DNA of 62,105 nt, from NCBI RefSeq assembly GCF_900109605.1, contig NZ_FOAM01000024.1, positions 1-62,105 on the forward strand, given 5' to 3'. The translations under genes and the position numbers were made by a program. The stretch is from Xaviernesmea oryzae (lineage in GTDB: Bacteria; Pseudomonadota; Alphaproteobacteria; Rhizobiales; Rhizobiaceae). Below are positions 1 through 7,201 of this stretch, piece after piece; position 1 is the first letter of the stretch; every line of letters starts with the position of its first letter. The notes below the pieces were generated by a model that ran no database searches, was not told the DNA's origin, and saw only the letters and a list, made by a program, of their open reading frames with translations.

Positions 1-1
1 G

Positions 2-802
2 ACCCGGACAGGCAGGTTTTGGACCTATGTTCGCGACGGTCGTCCCCATGGTGACACGACACCACCGGCCGTCTGCTACTTCTTCAGTCCGGATCGCAAG
101 GGACTGCATCCCAGGCAGCACCTGGCCACCTTCTCCGGCGTGCTGCATGCCGACGGCTATGCGGGCTTTCGTGATCTCTATGAACCGAACGAGCCAGGCG
201 GCCCACCGGCCATTCTCGAAGCCGCCTGCTGGGCGCATGCAAGACGCAAGTTCTTCGATCTGACGACGTCGGGCAAAGCGCCTATCGCCGAGGAGGCGCT
301 GCGGCGGATCGGCGAACTCTACGATATCGAGAAGGCCGTTCGAGGGGAGCCGCCAGACGTGCGCAAAGCTGCGCGGCAACAGAGCAGCACTCCCAGGGTC
401 GAAGCCCTGCGGTCATGGTTGGACGACAATCTCAAGCGCCTGCCGCAAAAGTCCGGAACGGCTGAAGCGATCCGATATGCACTGTCTCGTTGGAAATCGC
501 TTTGCCGTTTCCTCGATGACGGCAGTATCGAAATCGACAACAATGCCGCCGAACGGGCTATCCGGCCGATTGCGCTCGGCCGCAAGAACTGGCTGTTTGC
601 CGGGTCGGACAAAGGCGGCGAACGCGCGGCTGCGATCCTGTCGTTGATCGAGACCGCAAGGATGAACGGTCTCGATCCTGAAGCCTATCTCCGCGATGTC
701 TTGACCCGCATCGCCGATCATCCGATCAACAGGATCGATGAACTCCTGCCATGGCACTGGAACCGGAATGCCCGATATTCCCCGACGGCTGACGTTGCTT
801 GA
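2..802 (+). CDS. tnpC: IS66-family transposase TnpC, C-terminal part
   Basis: Open from the first bases of the window without a start, so it is the C-terminal ~266 residues of a longer protein. It shows the IS66 core: [10 protein letters not shown] near the start, [19 protein letters not shown], and downstream [20 protein letters not shown] with [10 protein letters not shown], which contains the last acidic residue of the DDE site. The C-terminal [23 protein letters not shown] is the usual IS66 ending. Family assignment is firm; activity depends on the part outside the window. Confidence 0.93.
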   Translation, partial: TRTGRFWTYVRDGRPHGDTTPPAVCYFFSPDRKGLHPRQHLATFSGVLHADGYAGFRDLYEPNEPGGPPAILEAACWAHARRKFFDLTTSGKAPIAEEALRRIGELYDIEKAVRGEPPDVRKAARQQSSTPRVEALRSWLDDNLKRLPQKSGTAEAIRYALSRWKSLCRFLDDGSIEIDNNAAERAIRPIALGRKNWLFAGSDKGGERAAAILSLIETARMNGLDPEAYLRDVLTRIADHPINRIDELLPWHWNRNARYSPTADVA

Positions 803-1445
803 GAAGAAGCTCGACGAACTGGCGGAAGATTGCGACCCGATGGTGGTCAGCCAGATCGAGGGTTATCTCGCGGGCATCATCGTCTGCCCGGACCTGATCA
901 TGCCCAGCGAGTGGCTGCCGCTGATCTGGGATACCGAGAGCGAAAGCGACGGCCCCGTCTTCGAGAATGCCAGGCAGGTCGAGAAACTGATGGCCCTGGT
1001 CATGGAACATCACAATGTCACCATCGCCGATATCGATGCTGGCCGCTATGCACCAGTCTTCGATGTCGATACCCGCAATGACGAGGTCATGTGGGAATTG
1101 TGGATCGACGGCTTCGAGACAGCCATGAGCCTGCGCCCGAAAAGCTGGAGCGTCTATCTCGGCATGGGCGGCGACGCGACCGCGGCCATCGCCGGCCTGC
1201 TCAGCCTTGCAGACATCGCAAACCGAAAAAGCAGGCTCAAGAAGGCAGACATCGACAGGCTCCAGAGCGAAGCACCCGATCTCATCCCCGGCTGGATCGA
1301 AATCCTTAGCGCTGCTCGCCACGTCCAGTCTGCCGGCCCGATACAATCGGCGTCTGCGCCAACTCAGACCATTAAAGTCGGACGCAATGACCAATGCCCT
1401 TGCGGCTCCGGCAAGAAATACAAGAAATGTTGCGGGCTGAACTGA
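768..1445 (+). CDS. UPF0149/YecA-family protein with C-terminal SEC-C zinc motif (IS66 passenger)
   Basis: About 225 residues. The N-terminal two thirds match the UPF0149 (YecA) fold, with blocks such as [18 protein letters not shown] and WIDGFETAM. The C-terminus is a SEC-C metal-binding motif, [19 protein letters not shown], which binds zinc in SecA and many unrelated proteins. ATG 768 is preferred over the upstream in-frame ATG 738 because it begins at the conserved MPDIPRRL and overlaps the transposase end (802) less. Genes of this type often sit downstream of tnpC in IS66 elements as passengers. The function is unknown; a role in transposition is conjecture. Confidence 0.8.
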   Translation: MPDIPRRLTLLEKKLDELAEDCDPMVVSQIEGYLAGIIVCPDLIMPSEWLPLIWDTESESDGPVFENARQVEKLMALVMEHHNVTIADIDAGRYAPVFDVDTRNDEVMWELWIDGFETAMSLRPKSWSVYLGMGGDATAAIAGLLSLADIANRKSRLKKADIDRLQSEAPDLIPGWIEILSAARHVQSAGPIQSASAPTQTIKVGRNDQCPCGSGKKYKKCCGLN

Positions 1446-1450
1446 TCAAA

Positions 1451-1471
1451 GCAGGCTCACCGGACGCTTAC
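1451..1471. repeat. IS66 right terminal inverted repeat
   Basis: The bases here read inward as GTAAGCGTCCGGTGAGCCTGC on the complementary strand, matching the typical IS66 end. It starts six bases after the passenger-gene stop codon and defines the right edge of the element. Confidence 0.75.
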
Positions 1472-1473
1472 GG

Positions 1474-1581
1474 TGGTTCCTGGCGGAGTGGCTGCCTGAT
1501 AGTGAAGAGTATGATATCGGACCATTCAAAACCAAAGCTGCTGCGATGGGTGAAGCTGAGCGACTTGCTTCCATGCGTTGA
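1474..1581 (+). pseudogene. 3' remnant of an unknown gene cut by the IS66 insertion
   Basis: Immediately outside the IS66 end a frame stays open for 35 codons and ends at TGA 1579-1581. Its peptide (WFLAEWLPDSEEYDIGPF, then KTKAAAMGEAERLASMR) has a protein-like composition and no start codon, as expected for the tail of a gene whose 5' part was separated by the element. The parent gene is not recognised. The frame is short and could be open by chance. Confidence 0.4.
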
Positions 1582-1894
1582 TGACAAAATTCGTGAGTAA
1601 GAAATTTGATCGCTCGTAATCGTGCTCCCAAAGGTCTGGCAGATCATGCGTGTCTACCAACTTAAATTGCTTTGGCCACGAGCAAAGGCTGCAATTGATC
1701 TCCTGACCGAACTCGCAATGCGTTGTTTGATCTACGGTAGATATGATCTTGGATTATAAAACGGACCAGCCATGCGTCATTTGATCAGCGTAGTTCATGT
1801 AAAAAATTACTTATTTATAATATAAATTAATATATATGAAAGGCGAAATGCGTTTCAATACGACAAATATGTCACGAAATTCAGGATGGAAGTC
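1582..1894. promoter_or_regulatory. AT-rich gene-free region upstream of the first luxR
   Basis: About 310 bases without a credible gene. The last 100 bases are strongly AT-rich, with runs around 1800-1840, unlike the GC-rich flanks, and presumably hold the promoter of the downstream luxR-type gene. No tra box or lux box with good dyad symmetry was seen by eye. Confidence 0.4.
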
Positions 1895-2632
1895 ATGCCG
1901 GATCTCGAAGCGGCATTCTATCGAATAATTGATCTTTTTGACAACTGCGCTCTCCCAAACCCGTCTCTGTCTAAGATCCTTCAGGAAGTTTGCACCCTTT
2001 ATGGCTTGAAGACAGCCGCATATTTTGGCGTCAACGTCTCCTCGCATGTTCGGGAGGAAATCTGCATTGTGGCGACTTATTCCCCCGAATGGATCGAGCA
2101 TTACAGGCATCGAAAATACTTGGATATCGATCCTATCATCCGCGATGGATTTACATCCATGCTTCCGATCGTATGGACCGCCCACGATGCACGGACGGCA
2201 AAGCTTAAGCGCTTCTTCGGGGAAGCTTTGGAATTCGGTGTGGGCACCCGTGGCATGACTGTTCCGGTTCGGGGACGGGCTGGCGACCGCGGGCTCTTCA
2301 CGATCAGTAGCGAGCAAACGGCCCATGACTGGGCTGCCTCTCGCCGTGGGCTTGAACGTGACATGCAAATGCTGGCCTTCCATCTTCATCAACGCCTCCT
2401 CCAGAATGCGGGCGCCGATCGACCTTTTCCCGCGCTTGCCCCTCGGCAAGTGGAATGCCTGAAATGGCGTGCCTCCGGAAAAACCAACTGGGAGATCTCG
2501 GTCATTCTGGATATTTCCGAGAAGACGGTTGAGGGCCATCTCGAAATGGCGCGGGTGAAGCTCGGCGCGTCGACCACCTGTCATGCTGTCGCCAAAGCGA
2601 TCAACAATAGCCTGTTTCTCATCTCTCACTGA
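1895..2632 (+). CDS. LuxR-family quorum-sensing transcription factor
   Basis: About 245 residues, the usual LuxR/TraR length. The N-terminal half is an autoinducer-binding domain with the conserved pattern: WIEHYRHRKYLDIDP supplies the ligand-pocket Trp, Tyr and Asp, VWTA the second Trp, and FGVGTRGMTVPV the glycine-rich strand. The C-terminal ~60 residues are a LuxR-type HTH (APRQVECLKWRASGKTNWEI, then ISEKTVEGHLEMARVKLGA). ATG 1895 is chosen because AGGA lies eight bases upstream; ATG 1886 is also possible. It is followed after 76 bases by a luxI gene, so it probably binds that enzyme's acyl-homoserine lactone and regulates the nearby transfer genes. Ligand and targets are inferred. Confidence 0.9.
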   Translation: MPDLEAAFYRIIDLFDNCALPNPSLSKILQEVCTLYGLKTAAYFGVNVSSHVREEICIVATYSPEWIEHYRHRKYLDIDPIIRDGFTSMLPIVWTAHDARTAKLKRFFGEALEFGVGTRGMTVPVRGRAGDRGLFTISSEQTAHDWAASRRGLERDMQMLAFHLHQRLLQNAGADRPFPALAPRQVECLKWRASGKTNWEISVILDISEKTVEGHLEMARVKLGASTTCHAVAKAINNSLFLISH

Positions 2633-2708
2633 TCCCGGATTTCTCCCCGGTTTTCGAGGGCGATGGGAGTGCATATCCATCGGTTGTCACACCTGCCGAG
2701 GACCCAAG

Positions 2709-3347
2709 ATGCTTCACATCGTTGAAACGCCGATTCGATCCGCTTGTACTGATCTCCTTGACCGGATGCATGAATTACGAGCGCGGGTCTTTCATGACAG
2801 ATTGCAGTGGAACGTGTCCGTTCAGGACGGCAAGGAGATCGATGCCTTCGATGCTGCCGATCCCCTTTATCTTCTGTCGGTCAATGAAGAGACAGGCCGC
2901 CTTGAGGGCAGCGTCCGCCTTCTGCCAACCACCGGCCCCAATATGCTGCGAGACGTCTTTTCCGTACTTCTGCCGACAGGCACGACGGTCGAAAGCCCAA
3001 TCATCTGGGAAAGTTCTCGGTTCTGCATCGAGCCAGACATGGCGCACATGGGGGAGGGGCGGATCCACAAAGTGACGACGGAACTCCTGTCCGGTCTGGT
3101 CGAGGTCGGGCTGCTTGCTGGGCTGAGCCACATCGTCTCTGTCTACGACGCGCGAATGTCCCGAATTTTTAAAGCGTCCGACTGCAAAGCTGAGGTCATC
3201 GGGATGCCGACGAAGATCGGCCGCGTCCTGACCTATGCAGGGCTGTTTGAAATCAGTGAGGCCGTTCGCGACCGGATCGCTTCGAAGGGTGGTATCACAA
3301 CGCCCGTTTTGTCACCAACAGGCGTCAAAGGCCTGCTTGCCGCCTGA
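2709..3347 (+). CDS. LuxI-family acyl-homoserine-lactone synthase
   Basis: 213 residues, typical for LuxI/TraI enzymes that make N-acyl-homoserine lactones from S-adenosylmethionine and acyl-ACP. The invariant residues are present: Arg24, Phe28 and Trp34 in LRARVFHDRLQW, the acidic pair in DAFDAADPLY, Arg70 in GSVRLLP, and Glu101/Arg104 in ESSRFCIEP. ATG 2709 starts at MLHIVETP, the normal N-terminus; frame remains open upstream but that segment is not LuxI-like. It lies just downstream of a cognate-looking luxR in the same orientation. The C-terminus has a short extra tail after the conserved domain. The acyl chain cannot be predicted from sequence. Confidence 0.93.
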   Translation: MLHIVETPIRSACTDLLDRMHELRARVFHDRLQWNVSVQDGKEIDAFDAADPLYLLSVNEETGRLEGSVRLLPTTGPNMLRDVFSVLLPTGTTVESPIIWESSRFCIEPDMAHMGEGRIHKVTTELLSGLVEVGLLAGLSHIVSVYDARMSRIFKASDCKAEVIGMPTKIGRVLTYAGLFEISEAVRDRIASKGGITTPVLSPTGVKGLLAA

Positions 3348-3380
3348 CGTCGTCAAGCTTGACGCCAAACAGGAAGAAGC

Positions 3381-3432
3381 ACGGCGATCGAGCGAAGAGC
3401 CTCGCGGGGTTGCGCTCGGGTTCGATCGCCGT
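3381..3432. terminator. Long GC-rich stem-loop after luxI
   Basis: A perfect 11-base inverted repeat (ACGGCGATCGA at 3381-3391 and its complement at 3422-3432) encloses a 30-base loop that can pair further through GAGCG and CGCTC. It lies between the luxI stop and the next gene. There is no clear T-run, so it could be a factor-independent terminator of weak type, an mRNA-processing hairpin, or another structured element. Confidence 0.45.
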
Positions 3433-3446
3433 CTGGGGTTTATTGG

Positions 3447-3728
3447 ATGATAGACGACATCACAGCGATAACGCAGGAGATACCCTATTACGGACTGACG
3501 ACACTGGCAGGGTTGGCCTTCGCGCTTGATCAGTTCGCGCAAAAGAGTGGCTTCCATAGTTTTGCGGAATGGGCTGCCTCGCACTTCTTGGCTGGATCGT
3601 CCCTGTCCGGCTATGTGAAAGCAGTTGACGAGCTTGAGCCGTTGGAAACGCCGGCGCCCGGACCGATGCCTGCGACGTTCGGCTACGAGGTTTGTCTCCT
3701 CGTGACGAAGCAAAGGGATGCTTTCTAA
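3447..3728 (+). CDS. Small hypothetical protein downstream of luxI
   Basis: 93 residues, no recognised domain. It starts 15 bases after a long stem-loop and lies in the same direction as luxR-luxI, convergent with the minus-strand gene ending at 3776. The composition is soluble and mildly acidic, with no signal peptide. Its position beside luxI recalls the small anti-activators (such as TraM) that accompany some rhizobial tra quorum-sensing genes, but no sequence similarity to TraM is visible. Treat as unknown. Confidence 0.55.
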   Translation: MIDDITAITQEIPYYGLTTLAGLAFALDQFAQKSGFHSFAEWAASHFLAGSSLSGYVKAVDELEPLETPAPGPMPATFGYEVCLLVTKQRDAF

Positions 3729-3775
3729 GTTGCGGGTCAAGGAGCACGTAAACGCCTATTTGCAGGTCGCCATTT

Positions 3776-4417
3776 TCAACGCGCCGCCATGTCCGCCCGA
3801 ATTATCGAGGCGCCCGTCTGCGCCAGATGCGCGGCGTTGATTGCATCGACCGCATCAGGCCTGATCTCGAAGACCTTGGCTGATCGGCCAACGCCCACCC
3901 CGGCTGTTTGGACTTTCCTCAGGATCCCGCGATCCTCTAAAAGGCTGGAAAGCATGACGAGGCTGGAGGCTTGATTGCCCGTGATTTGCGCCAGGCTCGT
4001 TGCGGTTGGCTTGCGTCCAGCGGCTATTTCTGTCGCTACCGTCACCACCATCGCTGCCTGACGCATTCGGGCAGCGCCGGTGTCCTCTGGAAACCGCGAG
4101 GAGACGATCGCAGAGCAGATCTCGAAGACATCGCTGTCAAGAAGGACAGTCGTGGCACTCCGTCGCGCCATATCAAAGCCCGTCTCGGACTTTGGCGGCA
4201 TCTCCAAATCAGCTTTGCCGCGATCGAACATCGAGAGGCTTGCCATGACGAATTTGCCTAGCAGGATCGGCACGCGCTCGCCAATCTGTTCTGCGAGAAT
4301 CTTGATCCGCTCATGCCCTTCCCGTGGGAGGATTGCACGCGAGTCGACCAGCTGCTCGCTCAGGCTCTCTTGCCACCATTTCTTTTTCGGTTCGGACGAA
4401 CCTGAGCCCTTCGACAT
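3776..4417 (-). CDS. Hypothetical protein with possible winged-helix C-terminal region
   Basis: 213 residues from ATG 4417 (MSKGSGSSEPKKKWWQ); an upstream in-frame ATG at 4495 would add 26 residues of less natural sequence. The middle and C-terminal parts are helix-rich. A segment AAGRKPTATSLAQITGNQAS followed by LVMLSSLLEDRGILRKV resembles the recognition-helix and wing layout of MarR-like DNA-binding domains. It is the last gene of the minus-strand cluster facing away from the T4SS, so it may be a local regulator. No family name can be given with confidence. Confidence 0.6.
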   Translation of the reverse strand: MSKGSGSSEPKKKWWQESLSEQLVDSRAILPREGHERIKILAEQIGERVPILLGKFVMASLSMFDRGKADLEMPPKSETGFDMARRSATTVLLDSDVFEICSAIVSSRFPEDTGAARMRQAAMVVTVATEIAAGRKPTATSLAQITGNQASSLVMLSSLLEDRGILRKVQTAGVGVGRSAKVFEIRPDAVDAINAAHLAQTGASIIRADMAAR

Positions 4418-4546
4418 TGTGAGCCACCCATGCTGACGTCGGTGGCATTCTTGTAGTCGGGAAGAGATGCGCACGCTACGGCCAAAAGGCCTCATCTCGG
4501 AGGCTCAAGCAGGCCGAACGAGTGCGCTGGAGCGACCTCGCGCGAG

Positions 4547-5098
4547 CTATTGTGCGGCATCGAGGTTTGGCTGGGGGACGTCTGGGAACGCCCAGAGGCC
4601 GGCCCGAGCCTGTTGCGCAAGCATCTCCTGCGCGAGGTATGGAGCGTAGACAGGCCGGCCGTGGCCATTCATGGCCGCAAAGCCGAAACCTTGGGTGATG
4701 ATGATCGAGCCGAGATCAAGTGTTTCGGATCCGACATGGGCTGCGCACACGACAATGATGGTCAGAGGCGTCGAAGACGGCCGAGAAATCTGTGCCACAG
4801 GCGAACAACGCGGTTTCGTGTCACGCAAGATTGCCGCCAGCACGGCTGCCGAAACCGCACCACAATCCTGTTGCTTGCCTGCCCGGTCTGTATAGGCAGT
4901 GCCGCGCAGACAGGACTGGACGCCGTAAAGGCGAAAAACTTGCTCGCCGATACGCCAGCTATCTCCAGTTAGAATCGTCAGCCCTGACTGCGGGATATCG
5001 AAGTTCGCTGCAGCTGCGTGCGCAATCGAGAAGCTTTGTCCGCCCTCTGTCAGCAGAGTGGTTGACAGCAGCAACAGGCGGGCGACCGATCGGTGCAT
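4547..5098 (-). CDS. Exported staphylococcal-nuclease-like (thermonuclease fold) protein
   Basis: 183 residues from ATG 5098, beginning with a signal peptide (MHRSVARLLLLSTTLLTEGG). The mature part carries an SNase-like strand pattern, LTGDSWRIGEQVFRLYGVQS, corresponding to the D-G-D-T / R-L-x-G-I-D region of thermonucleases, followed by cysteine-containing segments. The catalytic arginine and glutamate spacing of active nucleases is not obvious, so it may be a non-catalytic relative. It starts four bases after the stop of the upstream gene (5103), placing it in the same minus-strand operon. A periplasmic location is inferred from the leader. Confidence 0.7.
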   Translation of the reverse strand: MHRSVARLLLLSTTLLTEGGQSFSIAHAAAANFDIPQSGLTILTGDSWRIGEQVFRLYGVQSCLRGTAYTDRAGKQQDCGAVSAAVLAAILRDTKPRCSPVAQISRPSSTPLTIIVVCAAHVGSETLDLGSIIITQGFGFAAMNGHGRPVYAPYLAQEMLAQQARAGLWAFPDVPQPNLDAAQ

Positions 5099-5102
5099 CG
5101 CC

Positions 5103-5753
5103 TCAGCCTCCTCTTGGAGCGGCTGGAAGGCAATCGACACCATCGCTTGAATTGGTGATGCAGGCGACGTTATAGCCAGCCCCTGATATGAGATAGGCGC
5201 AAACGCTGGTGCCGGCCCCGTCGCGTGTTCCATGGGCATTGCAATCGAGGCCGGCTCTCATCAAGTTGTAAAGCTTGCCGCCTTCGCCGCAACCGAACTG
5301 GCAGGCCTTCAGGATGGATGACTGCGAGATGATGGCGCAGGTTCCGTTGTAGCAGACCTGCTGTCCGATCAAGCTGGTCATGCCAAGGCGATTGGCTTGT
5401 CTCCAGGCGTTGTGCTCATATGCTTGCCACGCCACCACCTGTGCGTTCGGGCTTGCGAGAAAAGCTTCCTTGCTTCCAGGCCAATAGGCTTGGAGCGTGC
5501 CGCTGTCGCAGAACTGAAACGCGCCGTAGCAGCGCGTGCCGTGCACAGCGGGGGAGACGCTGCTGAAGCTGCCTTCGCTTGCCGTGACATTCGAAGCATA
5601 TTCGGCGCAGTCCGCCGGCATGCCGGCCGCGATCAGGCTGACCGCGGACTCCCCCGCAAAAGCCACTGTCGCCACCAGACCAAAGGCCAAACCGATATTT
5701 GCAGCACAATCGCGCTGGTTCAGACGCAAGAGCGAAAAGACCTCGTCGATCAT
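5103..5753 (-). CDS. Exported cysteine-rich protein, possibly lysozyme/transglycosylase-like
   Basis: 216 residues with an N-terminal hydrophobic stretch (IGLAFGLVATVAFAGESAVS) acting as signal peptide or anchor. The mature part is rich in cysteine and has ASEGSFSSV followed by CYGAFQFCDSGTLQAYW. This resembles the catalytic Glu and G-x-x-Q regions of lysozyme-like transglycosylases found at T4SS loci, where they open peptidoglycan. ATG 5753 overlaps the stop of the upstream gene by four bases, supporting the start and translational coupling. Enzymatic activity is an inference from a weak pattern; a structural secreted role is equally possible. Confidence 0.65.
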   Translation of the reverse strand: MIDEVFSLLRLNQRDCAANIGLAFGLVATVAFAGESAVSLIAAGMPADCAEYASNVTASEGSFSSVSPAVHGTRCYGAFQFCDSGTLQAYWPGSKEAFLASPNAQVVAWQAYEHNAWRQANRLGMTSLIGQQVCYNGTCAIISQSSILKACQFGCGEGGKLYNLMRAGLDCNAHGTRDGAGTSVCAYLISGAGYNVACITNSSDGVDCLPAAPRGG

Positions 5754-6196
5754 TTCAACGGCCCCACATCGTACGAGCCCTCAATCGGTTGCCCGTTCTG
5801 ATCGACTTCCTCAGTCGAAAGCTTCCTGTAGTTCAGCGACAGAACGGCGGTTCCTCCAAGAGGGAGCTGCGGATTGGCCATGATGAGGGGTTGCGTCCCG
5901 GCCTTCCGAAGTACCAGCAATGCGGTGCACATTCCCTGCATGTTGCAGTCACCATTCGTCTGGGACAACAGCCAGTCTCCAGACGGAGTCGTCAGCCGCG
6001 CCGTGTAGATCGCAGGCGCTCGCCCGGTCTGGCGGATGAAGGCAAGATCGTCGTCAGTCCAGACACCATCGGGATCGTGTCGTGCGTCCGGTGAGGTCAA
6101 CGAGAGTTTGAGTTGGTAGCCCTCAGCTGCTGATGTTTGTCCCCAGAAAGCGGTGCTTATCGCAACGGCACTCATCAGGACGCGGCAAGCACTCAT
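5750..6196 (-). CDS. Exported hypothetical protein
   Basis: 148 residues from ATG 6196, which overlaps the upstream stop in an ATGA arrangement and is therefore preferred over a start far upstream at 6436. The N-terminus is a classical signal peptide (MSACRVLMSAVAISTAFWGQ, ending before AAEGYQ). The mature domain is beta-rich with two close cysteines (GDCNMQGMC). No family was recognised. It sits in the middle of a chain of exported proteins divergent from virB1, so an envelope role connected with the T4SS is plausible but unproven. Confidence 0.65.
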   Translation of the reverse strand: MSACRVLMSAVAISTAFWGQTSAAEGYQLKLSLTSPDARHDPDGVWTDDDLAFIRQTGRAPAIYTARLTTPSGDWLLSQTNGDCNMQGMCTALLVLRKAGTQPLIMANPQLPLGGTAVLSLNYRKLSTEEVDQNGQPIEGSYDVGPLK

Positions 6197-6615
6197 TGGC
6201 TTCGCTCCCAGAAGCAGCCGATCGCGTGTTTGGCGTCCCTGCATCTGGAGCCAATATAAGCGGCGAGATCCACCAAGAGCAGCCCGGCACCACCTAGCAT
6301 CTGTCCGATGAGAAACAGAAGTCGGCAAACTCCCCATAGCCATGCTCCGTTTGCCAGGATCCAGATCGCGCCGATCATCAGGGTGTGAAAAGGTGCGGCG
6401 AGCGGATGTCGCATAAGGGTCGCAGCCTCGATCCACAGCAAATGCATTGCGCCTGCAGCAATCTCAAAAGCCGCGAAGCAGGTCAGGAGCTTTGTGTCAG
6501 AGCCTAGGTCGAGCGACTGCGTGTTCCGCATGGTCTCGTAGACGATCATAGGTGGATGCCGCACAGAGTGCTCCTTCTCATAAATGCGTATATAAGTCTT
6601 TCTGATCTGGCTCAC
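6193..6615 (-). CDS. Small polytopic membrane protein
   Basis: 140 residues. Three or four hydrophobic helices can be seen, for example LLTCFAAFEIAAGAMHLLWI, FHTLMIGAIWILANGAWLWG and LLFLIGQMLGGAGLLLVDLA. ATG 6615 overlaps the stop of the preceding gene (ATGA), which supports the start. No known family was identified. It lies in the minus-strand operon of exported proteins next to the T4SS and could anchor or assemble with them in the inner membrane. Confidence 0.65.
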   Translation of the reverse strand: MSQIRKTYIRIYEKEHSVRHPPMIVYETMRNTQSLDLGSDTKLLTCFAAFEIAAGAMHLLWIEAATLMRHPLAAPFHTLMIGAIWILANGAWLWGVCRLLFLIGQMLGGAGLLLVDLAAYIGSRCRDAKHAIGCFWERSQ

Positions 6616-7118
6616 TCGTTTAAGTCGAACCAGAAGCGTCTGCGCCGTCCTGAGGCCTGAGGAATGTCGAAGTAATAGGGCTGTAGCCGCCGAGGACGCG
6701 GCCGCGACACGCGCTCGAAGCAGCCGTTGCCATCACGATCCGAGGCGAAAGGGCCCAAGCAATGATTGATCGTCTTGATGCAGCGATCCTGCTCGGCGAG
6801 CGAACCATTGTCGCTCTCTGAGCGGTCGGTGCCGGGCGCAAACCCGGCAGGACACGCTGCGTAGGGCTCAAAGCCAGGCGTGCCGGTTCCGGCTGTATGA
6901 CATATCGGCCATGAGAAGTGCGGACGCGCCATGGCCGTGATCAATCGCATCATCGGGGGGACGCAGTAGGAAATTCCATGCCAGGAAGGCGCGGAAGCGG
7001 CGGCGCAGAGCAGCACCTGGCAGCCCCAGTCAGCGTCTTCCGCACCAGCCTTGCCAGGCATGGCGGAAGCGACCGCGAGCGCTAACGCGCCGAACGCCAT
7101 GCGACTTGGTCTGAACAT
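6612..7118 (-). CDS. Secreted cysteine-rich protein, first gene of the minus-strand operon
   Basis: 168 residues with a signal peptide (MRLGVFGALALAV-like leader ending at KAGA). The mature start EDADWGCQVLLCAAASAP is followed by ISYCVPPMMRLI and further cysteines, giving at least seven in a small protein and suggesting disulphide bonding in the periplasm. The DWGCQVLLC block recurs, to my knowledge, in small secreted proteins beside rhizobial T4SS loci, but the function is unknown. It is transcribed divergently from virB1 across an 83-base intergenic region and starts a chain of six genes with overlapping ends. Confidence 0.65.
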   Translation of the reverse strand: MFRPSRMAFGALALAVASAMPGKAGAEDADWGCQVLLCAAASAPSWHGISYCVPPMMRLITAMARPHFSWPICHTAGTGTPGFEPYAACPAGFAPGTDRSESDNGSLAEQDRCIKTINHCLGPFASDRDGNGCFERVSRPRPRRLQPYYFDIPQASGRRRRFWFDLNE

Positions 7119-7201
7119 CCAAACACGCTCCAGAACAGTTTATTAGATATTGCGCAGGGACTTATAATTCGTATATATGATTTTTACAAGGAGGGAGCCA
7201 G
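7119..7201. promoter_or_regulatory. Divergent promoter region between exported-protein operon and virB1
   Basis: 83 bases separate two divergent operons. The right half is AT-rich (around 7160-7190) and a strong ribosome-binding site, AAGGAGG, lies seven bases before virB1. No palindromic lux/tra box was recognised here, so direct LuxR control is not evident from the sequence. Confidence 0.45.

Larger units (their letters stand above)
1..1471 (+). mobile_element. IS66-family element, right part (left end outside window)
   Basis: Holds the 3' part of an IS66 transposase followed directly by a UPF0149/SEC-C passenger gene, and stops at a terminal repeat whose outward-reading complement begins GTAAGCG, the usual tip of IS66-family elements. 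The left half, with tnpA and tnpB, lies upstream of the window, so whether the element is complete cannot be judged. The right boundary at about 1471 is read from the repeat; a target duplication cannot be checked without the left end. Confidence 0.85.

Noticed and set aside
1582-7201. Search for a TraR-type tra box upstream of luxR, luxI and both divergent operons
   Set aside because: No 16-20 base dyad resembling known tra or lux boxes was visible by eye; a matrix scan could still find a weak one.
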